Shown here one piece after another: positions 45,210-53,323 of a DNA stretch of 64,000 bases. A model generated the notes under the pieces. It did not search any database, was not told the DNA's origin, and was given only the letters and a program-made list of their open reading frames with translations. How positions within the stretch are numbered: position 1 is the stretch's first letter; each line of letters starts with the position of its first letter. Source of the DNA: Novosphingobium sp. Chol11 (GTDB lineage: Bacteria; Pseudomonadota; Alphaproteobacteria; Sphingomonadales; Sphingomonadaceae). The position numbers and the translations under genes were made by a program. Location: positions 1,739,335-1,803,334 of the forward strand of contig NZ_OBMU01000001.1 in assembly GCF_900218065.1 (NCBI RefSeq), in the 5' to 3' direction.

Positions 45210-46118
45210 ATGCGCATCATCTACATGGGAACCCCGGATTTCGCCGTCCCCGCCCTCGTCGCGCTGGCCAAGGCTGGGCACGAGGTCGTTGCGGTCTACA
45301 GCCAGCCGCCCCGTCCCGCCGGGCGCGGAAAGGCGCTGCGCCCCTCCCCGGTTCAGGCCCAGGCAGAGCAGATGGGCATAGAGGTGCGCACGCCCGTCTC
45401 GCTCAAGGACCCGGAGGTGCAATCCGCCTTCGCCGCGTTGAACGCCGATGTCGCTGTGGTGGCCGCCTATGGGCTTATCCTGCCGCGCGCCGTGCTGAAT
45501 GCGCCCCGCTTTGGCTGCCTCAACATCCACGCGTCGCTCTTGCCCCGCTGGCGCGGCGCAGCTCCCATCCAGCGGGCAATCCTCTCAGGCGACAATGTAA
45601 CCGGCGTCACGATCATGGACATGGAGGCTGGCCTCGACACCGGCCCGATGCGCGCAAAACATGTGACCCCGATCGAAGACAAGACGGCGGGCACCCTCAC
45701 TGCCGAACTGGCGCAGGCAGGCGCGGAACTGATGGTGGAGGTACTGGACGACCTCCCCGCACACCCCCCTGTCCCGCAACCGGATGATGGCGTCACCTAT
45801 GCGGCGAAGATCGACAAGAGCGAAGCCCGCATCGACTTCACTCGTGATGCACATCAGGTCGAACGGCAAATACGCGCATTCAATCCGGCGCCAGGCGCGT
45901 TCATGGAATATCGCGGCGAACGTTTCCGCATCCTCGCGGCCCATATCGAGGATCATAACGGCCAGCCCGGTGAGCTGCTCGACAATAGTCTGCTCATCGG
46001 CTGCGGTCACGGCGCGATCCGTCCCGCCCTCATCCAGCGCGCAGGCAAGGGCGCCATGTCTCCGGGCGAACTGCTCCGTGGATATGACATGCCCGCTGGG
46101 TCGCGCGTCGATGGCTAA
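45210..46118 (+). CDS. fmt: Methionyl-tRNA formyltransferase
   Basis: 302 residues. Formyltransferase N-domain with [16 protein letters not shown], the folate-binding [16 protein letters not shown] (catalytic Asn/His nearby in LNIHAS), then the C-terminal OB-like domain ([15 protein letters not shown]). It formylates initiator Met-tRNA. Repeats follow it; truA lies beyond. Confidence 0.96.
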   Translation: MRIIYMGTPDFAVPALVALAKAGHEVVAVYSQPPRPAGRGKALRPSPVQAQAEQMGIEVRTPVSLKDPEVQSAFAALNADVAVVAAYGLILPRAVLNAPRFGCLNIHASLLPRWRGAAPIQRAILSGDNVTGVTIMDMEAGLDTGPMRAKHVTPIEDKTAGTLTAELAQAGAELMVEVLDDLPAHPPVPQPDDGVTYAAKIDKSEARIDFTRDAHQVERQIRAFNPAPGAFMEYRGERFRILAAHIEDHNGQPGELLDNSLLIGCGHGAIRPALIQRAGKGAMSPGELLRGYDMPAGSRVDG

Positions 46119-46137
46119 CGTCATCTCGCCTCCACCC

Positions 46138-46215
46138 CGTCATCCCAGCGGAAGCTGGGATCTCCGGCCATGTGGCACTCCCTCTCGCGAGATCCCAGCT
46201 TCCGCTGGGATGACG
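46138..46215. repeat. Intergenic inverted repeat, family B, copy 1 (fmt-truA)
   Basis: CGTCATCCCAGCGGAAGCTG... (46138-46165) is inverted at 46189-46215 (...CCGCTGGGATGACG), with a 23-base loop. Each arm holds its own small hairpin. Related arms occur at 46991-47020 and 58323-58405. Confidence 0.85.
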
Positions 46216-46247
46216 CATGAGAGGATTGAGATCGCGCCACCCTGCCC

Positions 46248-46985
46248 ATGACCCGCTTCGCTTTCACCGTGGAATTTGACGGCCGCCCCTTCATGGGTTG
46301 GCAACGGCAATCGCATGGCCCCAGCGTCCAGCAGGCGTTGGAGGATGCCATCCAAGCCATCACCGGCGAGCGCGCAGTCATCCACGCCGCCGGGCGCACT
46401 GATGCAGGCGTCCATGCTCTTGCCATGCGCGCCCATGCCGACATCGACAAGCCGATCGCCCCCTTCCGCCTGATGGAAGCGATGAACGCACGCCTGCGGC
46501 CGAATCCGGTCGCGATCCTCGCCTGCGAAGTGGTGCCCGATGATTGGCACGCCCGCTTTTCCTGCGTCGGCCGCGCCTATGTCTATCGCATAGCCAACCG
46601 CCGCGCGCCGCTGACCTTCGAGGATGGCCTGTGCTGGCGCGTCATCCAGCCGCTCGACGCGGACGCCATGCAGGAAGCCGCCCAGCTCCTCGTCGGCCGC
46701 CACGACTTCACCACCTTCCGCTCCGCTCATTGCCAGGCCGAAAGCCCGCTCAAATCGCTCGATCGCCTCGACGTGGCACGGACAGGCGACCGGATCGCCG
46801 TCCATGCCGAAGCGCGCTCCTTCCTCCACCATCAGGTCCGCTCGATGGTCGGCTGTCTCGCGCTGGTCGGCATGGGCCGTTGGTCGGTCGACGACATGCG
46901 CGCCGCCCGCGATGCGAAGGACCGCGCGGCTCTAGGCCTCAACGCGCCCCCCGATGGCCTGTATTTCGTGAGAGCGGCCTACTAA
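46248..46985 (+). CDS. truA: tRNA pseudouridine(38-40) synthase
   Basis: 245 residues. Catalytic Asp lies in [14 protein letters not shown] near residue 52; the N-terminal [12 protein letters not shown] and the later FHHQVR-type segment ([13 protein letters not shown]) are typical of TruA. It modifies the anticodon stem-loop of many tRNAs. fmt-truA order is common in alphaproteobacteria. Confidence 0.96.
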   Translation: MTRFAFTVEFDGRPFMGWQRQSHGPSVQQALEDAIQAITGERAVIHAAGRTDAGVHALAMRAHADIDKPIAPFRLMEAMNARLRPNPVAILACEVVPDDWHARFSCVGRAYVYRIANRRAPLTFEDGLCWRVIQPLDADAMQEAAQLLVGRHDFTTFRSAHCQAESPLKSLDRLDVARTGDRIAVHAEARSFLHHQVRSMVGCLALVGMGRWSVDDMRAARDAKDRAALGLNAPPDGLYFVRAAY

Positions 46986-46990
46986 AATCT

Positions 46991-47020
46991 CGTCATCCCA
47001 GCGAAAGCTGGGATCTCCAG
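46991..47020. repeat. Family B repeat, single arm (truA-yhhQ)
   Basis: CGTCATCCCAGCGAAAGCTG... matches one arm of the 46138-46215 element, differing at one base in the loop. It lies between the convergent ends of truA and the transporter, where it could act as a bidirectional stop. Confidence 0.8.
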
Positions 47021-47024
47021 CCCC

Positions 47025-47744
47025 CTAAAGCTTCGTCCGAAATGGCGTGAAATCCGTCCCCTCATCATAGACGTCCAGCCCCTCGGCGCGCTTCAGGCTG
47101 TTCACCACAACATAGGTCAAAGGCGTCAGCACCGCTTCCCATGTCACCTTCATCAGCCAGTTGGTGACCATCACGGTCAGCACCTGCGCATTGCTCCATT
47201 CCCCGAAAAAGGCCAGCGGATAGAAGAGCAAACTATCCACCCCCTGCCCGACGATCGTCGATCCGATCGTCCGCATCCACAAATGCCTGCCCTGTGTCAG
47301 CAGCTTCATCTTGGCCAGCACGAAGCTGTTGGCCAACTCCCCTGCCCAGAATGCCGCAAGCGACGCAAAGACGATGCGCCAGGTATTGCCGAACACCGCC
47401 TCATAAGCTGCCTGGTCCGGCCAGCCTTCCGCAGGCGGCAGCTTCACCACCACCCAGCTCATCAGCGCCATGAACAGCATCGCGCCAAAGCCCGCCCACA
47501 CGCATCGGCGGGCACGGGCATAGCCATAGACTTCCGTAAGCACGTCGCCCAGCACATAGCCGAGCGGAAAGAAAAGGATGCCAGCACCGAATGTAAAGCC
47601 GCCCACGGTGGACAGCTTGGCCGCTCCGATCAGGTTCGACAGCAACAATATGGCGACGAACGCCGCGATGAAGAAATCGAAATAGCGCATCGGCCGCTCG
47701 CGAAGCGCCTGCGCATCGATTTTCTGAACCCCCAAATCGGTCAT
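47025..47744 (-). CDS. yhhQ: Queuosine precursor transporter (YhhQ family)
   Basis: 239 residues from ATG 47744 with AGGGG upstream; the frame is open to 47780 but lacks support. About six membrane helices are visible, with the family pattern LLLSNLIGAAKL, FPLGYVLGDVLTEVYGY and ELANSFVLAKMK. The conserved GQGVDSLLFYPLAF motif identifies the YhhQ/vitamin-uptake-like family, which imports preQ0/preQ1 for queuosine. No queuosine synthesis gene is nearby. A long hairpin lies just upstream. Confidence 0.9.
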   Translation of the reverse strand: MTDLGVQKIDAQALRERPMRYFDFFIAAFVAILLLSNLIGAAKLSTVGGFTFGAGILFFPLGYVLGDVLTEVYGYARARRCVWAGFGAMLFMALMSWVVVKLPPAEGWPDQAAYEAVFGNTWRIVFASLAAFWAGELANSFVLAKMKLLTQGRHLWMRTIGSTIVGQGVDSLLFYPLAFFGEWSNAQVLTVMVTNWLMKVTWEAVLTPLTYVVVNSLKRAEGLDVYDEGTDFTPFRTKL

Positions 47745-47761
47745 GGGGCCCCTGCATATCG

Positions 47762-47804
47762 GCCTGCCGCGCAATTGCAATGGCAGGCATGATTGCGCGC
47801 AGGC
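47762..47804 (-). promoter_or_regulatory. Hairpin in the leader of the queuosine precursor transporter gene
   Basis: GCCTGCCGCGCAAT (47762-47775) and ATTGCGCGCAGGC (47792-47804) form a 13-bp stem with one bulge and a 16-base loop. It is 18 bases upstream of the start codon. It does not fit the preQ1-I consensus that I know; no T-tract follows. Confidence 0.4.
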
Positions 47805-47832
47805 ACAAGCCCGGCTATCGAAGCGCCAATGC

Positions 47833-47909
47833 GGCCCCGTAGCTCAGCTGGATAGAGCATTCGCCTTCTAAGCGAATGGTCACAGGTTCGAATCCTGTCG
47901 GGGTCGCCA
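47833..47909 (+). tRNA. tRNA-Arg (anticodon UCU)
   Basis: 77 bases with a seven-pair acceptor (GGCCCCG/CGGGGTC, one G-T pair), D-arm AGCTCAGCTGGATAGAGC, anticodon stem TTCGC/GCGAA with loop CTTCTAA giving anticodon TCT, and T-arm ACAGG-TTCGAAT-CCTGT. Discriminator G73 and encoded CCA. Reads AGA codons, rare in this GC-rich genome. No integrated element is seen at its 3' end. Confidence 0.96.
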
Positions 47910-47915
47910 TACTCC

Positions 47916-48014
47916 CTACAAGCGCCAGCCCAGCAGCAGCATCAGCAACCCGGCGATCAGGATCGCGGCGGCCAGGAAGCCCCAGCCGAAATCAAGGTCG
48001 TTCCTATTCGCCAT
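47916..48014 (-). CDS. Predicted 32-residue single-helix membrane peptide
   Basis: A short frame starting with ATG 48014 and overlapping the 3' end of the ABM-type gene by 11 bases. The product has a polar start (MANRNDLDFGWG) followed by one membrane helix of 18 hydrophobic residues (AAAILIAGLLMLLLGW) and RL. No strong ribosome site, so translation would rely on coupling. Could be a coincidental frame, but the clean helix and overlap make it plausible. Confidence 0.45.
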   Translation of the reverse strand: MANRNDLDFGWGFLAAAILIAGLLMLLLGWRL

Positions 48015-48354
48015 CGAGCGGACTGTCGTCCGGCCGCGCCCGCATCAGCAGGTCGTCGGTCACCGTCATGGTGAAGATCGGGTCGGCGTCCGCTGGCACT
48101 TCAGCGATCGCATCGACAAAGGCGGCGCGGGTTTCCGGCTCGTCATAGACCATCTTCCGGTCGAACGCCGCGCGCCAGGTCTCTTCGTCCGGCCATTCCG
48201 CATAGCCGACGAAGCGCCCATCCGCGTCGCGATGGAGCCGCGATCCGTAGCTGCCATATTTCTCCCGGATCAGGTCAGTTCCCCGCCGCCATGCCGCGCG
48301 GAACTGATCTTCCTTTCCGGGATGCACCCGCCACCAGTAAACCGCGACGAACAT
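48004..48354 (-). CDS. Antibiotic-biosynthesis-monooxygenase (ABM) domain protein
   Basis: 116 residues with a dimeric alpha+beta barrel look: MFVAVYWWRVHPGKEDQF, then WRRGTDLIREKYGSYGSRL and GRFVGYAEWPDEETW. Such small proteins include monooxygenases and heme-degrading enzymes, but most are uncharacterised; no heme or catalytic residue can be named here. AGGAGAG lies about eight bases upstream of the ATG. The 32-residue frame overlaps its end. Confidence 0.8.
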   Translation of the reverse strand: MFVAVYWWRVHPGKEDQFRAAWRRGTDLIREKYGSYGSRLHRDADGRFVGYAEWPDEETWRAAFDRKMVYDEPETRAAFVDAIAEVPADADPIFTMTVTDDLLMRARPDDSPLDGE

Positions 48355-48423
48355 CGCACCTCTCCTTCAGGGAGAGAATGACGCAGCGGGTCAGAGGTTG
48401 CGCCCCCTTGGCGCGCCTCCCCT

Positions 48424-48500
48424 CCGTTCGGGCTGAGCTTGTCGAAGCCTCTTACTTTTCCAACAAGGAAGAGCCCTTCGACAGGCTCAGGGCGAACGGG
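48424..48500. repeat. Intergenic inverted repeat, family A, copy 2
   Basis: Same arms as 40190-40269 (CCGTTCGGGCTGAGC... and ...GGGCGAACGGG), about 26 bases each around a 22-base loop of different sequence. TTTTTT follows directly at 48501, so on the plus strand it resembles a terminator. Confidence 0.88.
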
Positions 48501-48534
48501 TTTTTTGCCTAGCTTCCAGAGATTGATACCAGGA

Positions 48535-49188
48535 TCAGAGAACCGACTGCCCGGTCTTCTCCCAGTCCGCCAGGAACCCCGCGATGCCCTTGTCGGTCAG
48601 CACATGGTTGAACAGCGCCTTGATGACCGAAGGCGGCGCCGTCATTACGTCCGCGCCGATCTTCGCGCTTTCCAGCACATGGATCGGGTGGCGCACGCTT
48701 GCCACCAAAATTTCCGTGTCGAACGCATAATTGTCGTAGATGAGGCGAATGTCCTCGATCAGCTTCATGCCGTCGAAGCCATTGTCATCATGCCGCCCGA
48801 CAAAGGGGGAAATGAAGGTCGCGCCCGCCTTCGCCGCCAGCAGCGCCTGGTTGGCGGAGAAACACAGCGTCACGTTCACTTGTACGCCCTCGCTGGTCAG
48901 CGCCTTGCAGGTCTTGAGGCCGTCGATCGTCAGCGGCACCTTGATGCAGACATTGTCCGCGATCTTCCGCAGCACGGCGGCTTCCTTCATCATCGTCTCA
49001 TGGTCGAGAGCGACGACTTCGGCGGAGACGGGGCCGTCGACGATGGCGCAGATTTCCTCGACCACTTCCACGAACTTGCGGCCCGACTTGTGGATCAGCG
49101 ACGGGTTGGTGGTGACACCGTCCAGCAGGCCAGTGGCGGCCAGGTCGCGGATTTCGTTGGTGTCGGCGGTATCGACGAAGAACTTCAT
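48535..49188 (-). CDS. fsa: Transaldolase, fructose-6-phosphate aldolase type
   Basis: 217 residues, the short TalC/Fsa subfamily of transaldolases. Schiff-base Lys is in NVCIKVPLT (near residue 86); [15 protein letters not shown] at the start, [13 protein letters not shown] and the C-terminal [15 protein letters not shown] are characteristic. It may act as the pentose phosphate transaldolase or as an aldolase; sequence alone does not decide. Lies just upstream of, and divergent from, the DUF2490 gene. fsa-priA-atp is a recurrent neighbourhood in sphingomonads. Confidence 0.92.
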   Translation of the reverse strand: MKFFVDTADTNEIRDLAATGLLDGVTTNPSLIHKSGRKFVEVVEEICAIVDGPVSAEVVALDHETMMKEAAVLRKIADNVCIKVPLTIDGLKTCKALTSEGVQVNVTLCFSANQALLAAKAGATFISPFVGRHDDNGFDGMKLIEDIRLIYDNYAFDTEILVASVRHPIHVLESAKIGADVMTAPPSVIKALFNHVLTDKGIAGFLADWEKTGQSVL

Positions 49189-49328
49189 GGGGTCTGCTCC
49201 GGGCGGGATGTGCGAATCGGCTCCCCTTTAGCGGCTGATCCCGCCTTTAGCCATTATTGCCAGCGGCAGGCTTTACGGAAACAGCTCCGTAACATTATGA
49301 CGGCGGCACCTTTCCAAAGGACCGATCA

Positions 49329-49994
49329 ATGCACCGCCATATGCGCCCGCACCACATCAAGGGCGCGCTTCTCCCGTTGGCTGCGGCCTGCGCCACGCCC
49401 ACCGCTGCTGCCACCGAAGAGTCGCAAGCCTGGATCACCGAATCCCTGGTCGTTACAGCCACCCCAGCCGACACGATCACGCTCGACCTCAGTCAGCGTT
49501 TCCGCCGCGAAAGCTCCAATGGAGAGCAGCAGACGGCCCGCATCCTCATCGACCATCGCATAGCCAGGGGCGTCCAGATCGGCGGCGGCATCGCCTTCTT
49601 CCACTCCGAACCGGAACAGGAGCTGCGCCTGTTCCAGCAGGCCACCTTCACGCGCGGCATCTTCCTCGCCCGCACCCGGATGGAGCAACGCTTCTTCGAC
49701 ACGGCCGACCGGCCAAGCTGGCGGCTCCGTCAGAGGGTTCAGGCGTCCATTCCCCTCGGCTCATCAAAGGCCCCTACGCTCATCGCCGCGACGGAGTTCT
49801 TCTTCCACTTGAACCGCGCGAAGCCCAGCGACAAGACCGGCCTTGCCGTCATGCGCCAGCAGGTCGGCCTGCGCCAGCCACTCGGCAGATCGCTGGACGC
49901 GCAGCTGCTCTACATGCGGCAACAGACCTTCCGCGACAACGCACCCGACGCCGTCGCCCATATCCCCTGGCTCACCCTCAGCTGGAAAATCTGA
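49329..49994 (+). CDS. DUF2490 outer-membrane-type protein
   Basis: 221 residues with an N-terminal signal (GALLPLAAACATPTAAAT) and alternating amphipathic strands ending in an aromatic-hydrophobic C-terminus (WLTLSWKI), consistent with a small beta-barrel. Matches the DUF2490 pattern (QRFRRESS, ILIDHRI, RMEQRFFD, RLRQRVQ). AAAGGA precedes the ATG. Function unknown. Lies between fsa and priA, 45 bases before the latter. Confidence 0.78.
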   Translation: MHRHMRPHHIKGALLPLAAACATPTAAATEESQAWITESLVVTATPADTITLDLSQRFRRESSNGEQQTARILIDHRIARGVQIGGGIAFFHSEPEQELRLFQQATFTRGIFLARTRMEQRFFDTADRPSWRLRQRVQASIPLGSSKAPTLIAATEFFFHLNRAKPSDKTGLAVMRQQVGLRQPLGRSLDAQLLYMRQQTFRDNAPDAVAHIPWLTLSWKI

Positions 49995-50039
49995 ACGCGC
50001 CGCCTTGCCTCCCGCCCTTGAGGCGATAGGGAGAGGCGG

Positions 50040-52211
50040 ATGAGTTCGCGCGCCCGTGTCATCCTGCTGAACGCTGCCCTTGGGCCGCTCGACTATCGCG
50101 TGCCGCACGGCATGACCGTGCAGCCCGGCAGCATCATCGTCGCCCCGCTCGGCCCCCGTCAGCTTATCGGCGTGGTGTGGGAAGAGGATAGCTTCCCCGA
50201 TGTCGAAAGCGTCGGCGACAACCGCCTGCGCAACATCGTGGGACCAGTCGACGCGCCTCCGATCCCCGAAACCCTCCGCCGCCTGATCGAGTGGACGGCG
50301 GACTATTATCTCGCGCCCATCGCATCGGTGCTGCGCATGACGCTGGCGTCCATGTCGGCGCTGGAGGGCGCACGCACCGTCATCGAATATCGCGCCACCG
50401 GCGACCTGCCCGATCGCATGACCGAACAGCGCGCCCAGGCGATGGAGCGCATCGGCGAGCGGCAGGGCCTGATCCGCGAACTGGCGCTGATCGGCGGAGT
50501 CAGCGATGCCGTCATCCGTGGCCTCGTGAAGGCAGGCGCGTTCGAAGCGGTGGAAGTCAGCATCGATACCCCCTTCCCCCGCCCCGACCCGGATCATGCG
50601 CCGCCGCAGCTATCCGACGGTCAGGCCAGCGCCGCAACCGAGTTCGTGAATGCCGTCCGACAACGCGACTTCGCCCCCTTCCTGCTCGACGGCGTCACCG
50701 GCTCGGGCAAGACGGAAGTCTATTTCGAAGCCATCGCCGCCGCCATTCGCGAAGGCCGCCAGGTCCTCGTCCTCCTGCCCGAGATCGCGCTGACCGAGCC
50801 TTTCCTCGAACGGTTCGAAAAGCGCTTCGGCACGGTGCCCATCAGCTGGCACAGCGGCCTGCGCCAATCCGAACGCCGCCGCGCATGGCGCGCCATCGCT
50901 TCGGGTGAGGCAGCAGTCGTCGTCGGTGCCCGCTCCGCCCTGTTTCTGCCCTATCCCAATCTCGGCCTCATCGTCGTCGATGAAGCGCATGAGGCCAGTT
51001 TCAAGCAGGAGGACGGCGTCCATTACCACGCCCGGGACGTCGCCGTGATGCGCGGGCTCATGGAAAAATTCCCCGTCATCCTCGCGTCAGCCACGCCCGC
51101 CATCGAAACGCGGCATCAGGTCGAACTTGGCCGCTATCGCGAGATCAAGCTGCCCGCCCGCTTCGGCGGCGCGGAAATGCCTGGCATAGAGGGAATCAAC
51201 CTCCTCACCGACCCGCCGGAACGCGGCCGCTGGATCGCCCCGCCCCTTATCAAGGCGATCGACGAGACGATGGAGAAGGGCGAACAGAGCCTCCTCTTCC
51301 TCAATCGCCGGGGCTATGCGCCGCTGACGCTGTGCCGCCATTGCGGCTATCGTTTCCAATGCCCCAATTGCACCGCCTGGATGGTCGAACATCGCCTGAC
51401 CAAGCGCCTCGCCTGCCATCATTGCGGTCACGTCATCCCCTCGCCCCGCTTCTGCCCGGAATGCAAGGAAGAGGACAGCCTGGTCGCCTGCGGCCCCGGC
51501 GTCGAACGCATCGCGGACGAGGTGAAGGCGCTCTGGCCACAGGCGCGCACCGCCATTGTGACCTCGGACACGCTCTGGTCGCCAGCCAAGGCCGCCGAGT
51601 TCGTGAAGTCTGTGGAGGCAGGCGCGGTCGACATCATCATCGGCACGCAACTGGTGACGAAGGGCTATCACTTCCCCAACCTCACGCTGGTGGGCGTTAT
51701 CGATGCCGACCTTGGCCTTGAAGGCGGCGACCTGCGCGCATCCGAGCGCACTTTTCAACAGATCGTCCAGGTCGCTGGCCGCGCGGGCCGTGGGCAAAAG
51801 CCCGGCCGCGTCTTCATCCAGACCCGCATGCCCGAAGCCGAAGTCATCAAGGCGCTGATCGCGGGCGATTCGGAACGCTTCTACGAAGTGGAGACGGAGA
51901 ACCGCCGCCGCGCCAACGCCCCGCCCTTCGGCCGCTTCGCCGCCATCATCATCTCCAGCGAGGATGCCGATGAAGCCGCCCAGGTTGCCCGCCTGATCGG
52001 CAAGTCCGCCCCGCCGATCGACGGCATGCGCGTCTACGGCCCCGCGCCCGCGCCCCTCTCCGTCCTGCGAGGCCGCCATCGCCACCGCCTGCTGATCCAC
52101 GCCAGCCGCCAGATCGATGTGCAGTCGGCAATCCGGGAGTGGCTGGACAACATCACCTGGAAGTCAGGGACGCGCGTCGCCGTGGATGTCGACCCCTACA
52201 GCTTCATGTGA
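50040..52211 (+). CDS. priA: Primosomal protein N' (PriA helicase)
   Basis: 723 residues; 3'-5' helicase that restarts replication at stalled forks. Domains in order: N-terminal 3'BD (RVILLNAALGPLDYRVPHGM), helicase lobe 1 with Walker A GVTGSGKTEVY near residue 220 and DEAHE, the two zinc clusters with eight cysteines (CRHCGYRFQCPNC, CHHCG, CPEC), and lobe 2 (VQVAGRAGRGQKPG). ATG 50040 has GAGGCGG upstream. Length is normal. Confidence 0.96.
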   Translation: MSSRARVILLNAALGPLDYRVPHGMTVQPGSIIVAPLGPRQLIGVVWEEDSFPDVESVGDNRLRNIVGPVDAPPIPETLRRLIEWTADYYLAPIASVLRMTLASMSALEGARTVIEYRATGDLPDRMTEQRAQAMERIGERQGLIRELALIGGVSDAVIRGLVKAGAFEAVEVSIDTPFPRPDPDHAPPQLSDGQASAATEFVNAVRQRDFAPFLLDGVTGSGKTEVYFEAIAAAIREGRQVLVLLPEIALTEPFLERFEKRFGTVPISWHSGLRQSERRRAWRAIASGEAAVVVGARSALFLPYPNLGLIVVDEAHEASFKQEDGVHYHARDVAVMRGLMEKFPVILASATPAIETRHQVELGRYREIKLPARFGGAEMPGIEGINLLTDPPERGRWIAPPLIKAIDETMEKGEQSLLFLNRRGYAPLTLCRHCGYRFQCPNCTAWMVEHRLTKRLACHHCGHVIPSPRFCPECKEEDSLVACGPGVERIADEVKALWPQARTAIVTSDTLWSPAKAAEFVKSVEAGAVDIIIGTQLVTKGYHFPNLTLVGVIDADLGLEGGDLRASERTFQQIVQVAGRAGRGQKPGRVFIQTRMPEAEVIKALIAGDSERFYEVETENRRRANAPPFGRFAAIIISSEDADEAAQVARLIGKSAPPIDGMRVYGPAPAPLSVLRGRHRHRLLIHASRQIDVQSAIREWLDNITWKSGTRVAVDVDPYSFM

Positions 52212-52225
52212 TGGCCTAAGCGCTT

Positions 52226-52396
52226 ATGGAAAGTCCCTGCGTCAACATCTGCAAGCTGGACAAAGCAGGCCGCACCTGCACCGGCTGCGGCCGCACAACC
52301 GAAGAAATCGCGCGCTGGCGCGGCATGAGCAAGGCGCAGCGGCAAGCGATCATGGAGCGGCTGAAGCGATCGCGTGACGAACGCAATGGGCGATGA
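52226..52396 (+). CDS. DUF1289 small Cys-rich protein
   Basis: 56 residues, below usual ORF cut-offs. Four cysteines in the pattern SPCVNICKLD...TCTGCGRT, followed by EEIARWRGMS, match DUF1289 (YdhL-like) proteins, which probably bind a metal. Starts 15 bases after the priA stop, so likely co-transcribed. The role of the family is unknown. Confidence 0.88.
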   Translation: MESPCVNICKLDKAGRTCTGCGRTTEEIARWRGMSKAQRQAIMERLKRSRDERNGR

Positions 52397-52514
52397 CTTT
52401 TCACGACCAGTTTTTGCCGTTTGCGCTGGATCGGTGCATCCGCAACAATGAACATTGTTTATGATCAGAATGAAGTATGGCCTGTCGCCACCATGGGGCA
52501 ATTAGGGGTGGTTT

Positions 52515-53306
52515 GTGGACGACGTGAAAATCGAGGAAATCGACCGTATAGCAGCGCGTAATTTCATACGCGAAGATACGGCCCGCCGTTATGGGATTGC
52601 GCGAAAGCTTTCCGATTTCGAGAAGCGGGTGGTCAATGAGGCTGAAGCCCTTGGCGAATATGCCCGAGATTGTGACACTCGCACATTTTGCATCCTCGTT
52701 GGCTCTTTTTTGGAGGACACGTTCAAGGCTAATTTCGTTGAGCAGTGGAACATTGAGAAAAAGCAAGTAGCCGACTTCTTTGGCTCGAATGGCCCGCTTA
52801 GCACATTCTCACAGCGCCTAATAATTGCGGCGGGTCTTGATTGGTTGCCTCCTGTTTTGCAGAATGAAGCCAAGCTTCTGAAAAACATACGTAATGAATT
52901 GGCGCACAATCACCGGGTACACACCCTCACTCAAGAACCGCTCCTAAGCTGGGCCAACAGCCTGAGGGAGATTGAGAAGACATGGCTGACCTCGCCGGAT
53001 GGTCGATATGCTGCTGCCTATAATTCGGCGGACACTGAGAGGCGATTGCGGGTGCGCGTGTTTTCACAATCACTGATGATCCTGTCTGCCGCGATGAAAA
53101 ATCCGAGGCTCATCGCGAACTCTCTGCCTCCTGGCTATCGGGAAGAAGGCTGGGAAGGTTTGATGGACATCGAGAAGGCATTGATAGATGTGATGATCCG
53201 GCAGGCATACTTTTGCATTTGGTATTCCGCCGAGTGTATCGAACAGCGATACTGCCTGATCGTTAGCTATTCTCATAGCACCGCTCCGAAGCGGCATGTC
53301 CGCTAA
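52515..53306 (+). CDS. MtlR/HEPN-like protein, probably acquired
   Basis: 263 residues from GTG 52515. All-helical. The central part (FCILVGSFLEDTFKANFV, then GPLSTFSQRLIIAAGL and LLKNIRNELAHN) resembles the MtlR family and contains R126-N-x3-H131, the Rx4H pattern of HEPN domains, some of which are RNases. GC content and codon choice (TTT, ATA, AAT, TGT) are visibly different from neighbours, and the protein has no adjacent toxin/antitoxin partner in frame. It lies in the priA-atp interval. It could be a defence-type nuclease, a regulator, or a relic; no function is assigned. Confidence 0.72.
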   Translation: MDDVKIEEIDRIAARNFIREDTARRYGIARKLSDFEKRVVNEAEALGEYARDCDTRTFCILVGSFLEDTFKANFVEQWNIEKKQVADFFGSNGPLSTFSQRLIIAAGLDWLPPVLQNEAKLLKNIRNELAHNHRVHTLTQEPLLSWANSLREIEKTWLTSPDGRYAAAYNSADTERRLRVRVFSQSLMILSAAMKNPRLIANSLPPGYREEGWEGLMDIEKALIDVMIRQAYFCIWYSAECIEQRYCLIVSYSHSTAPKRHVR

Positions 53307-53323
53307 CCACCCAAAAGCGCCCC

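Noticed and set aside
47833..48014. tRNA-Arg as an integration site of a genomic island
   Set aside because: No integrase, direct repeat of the tRNA end or composition change is seen downstream.
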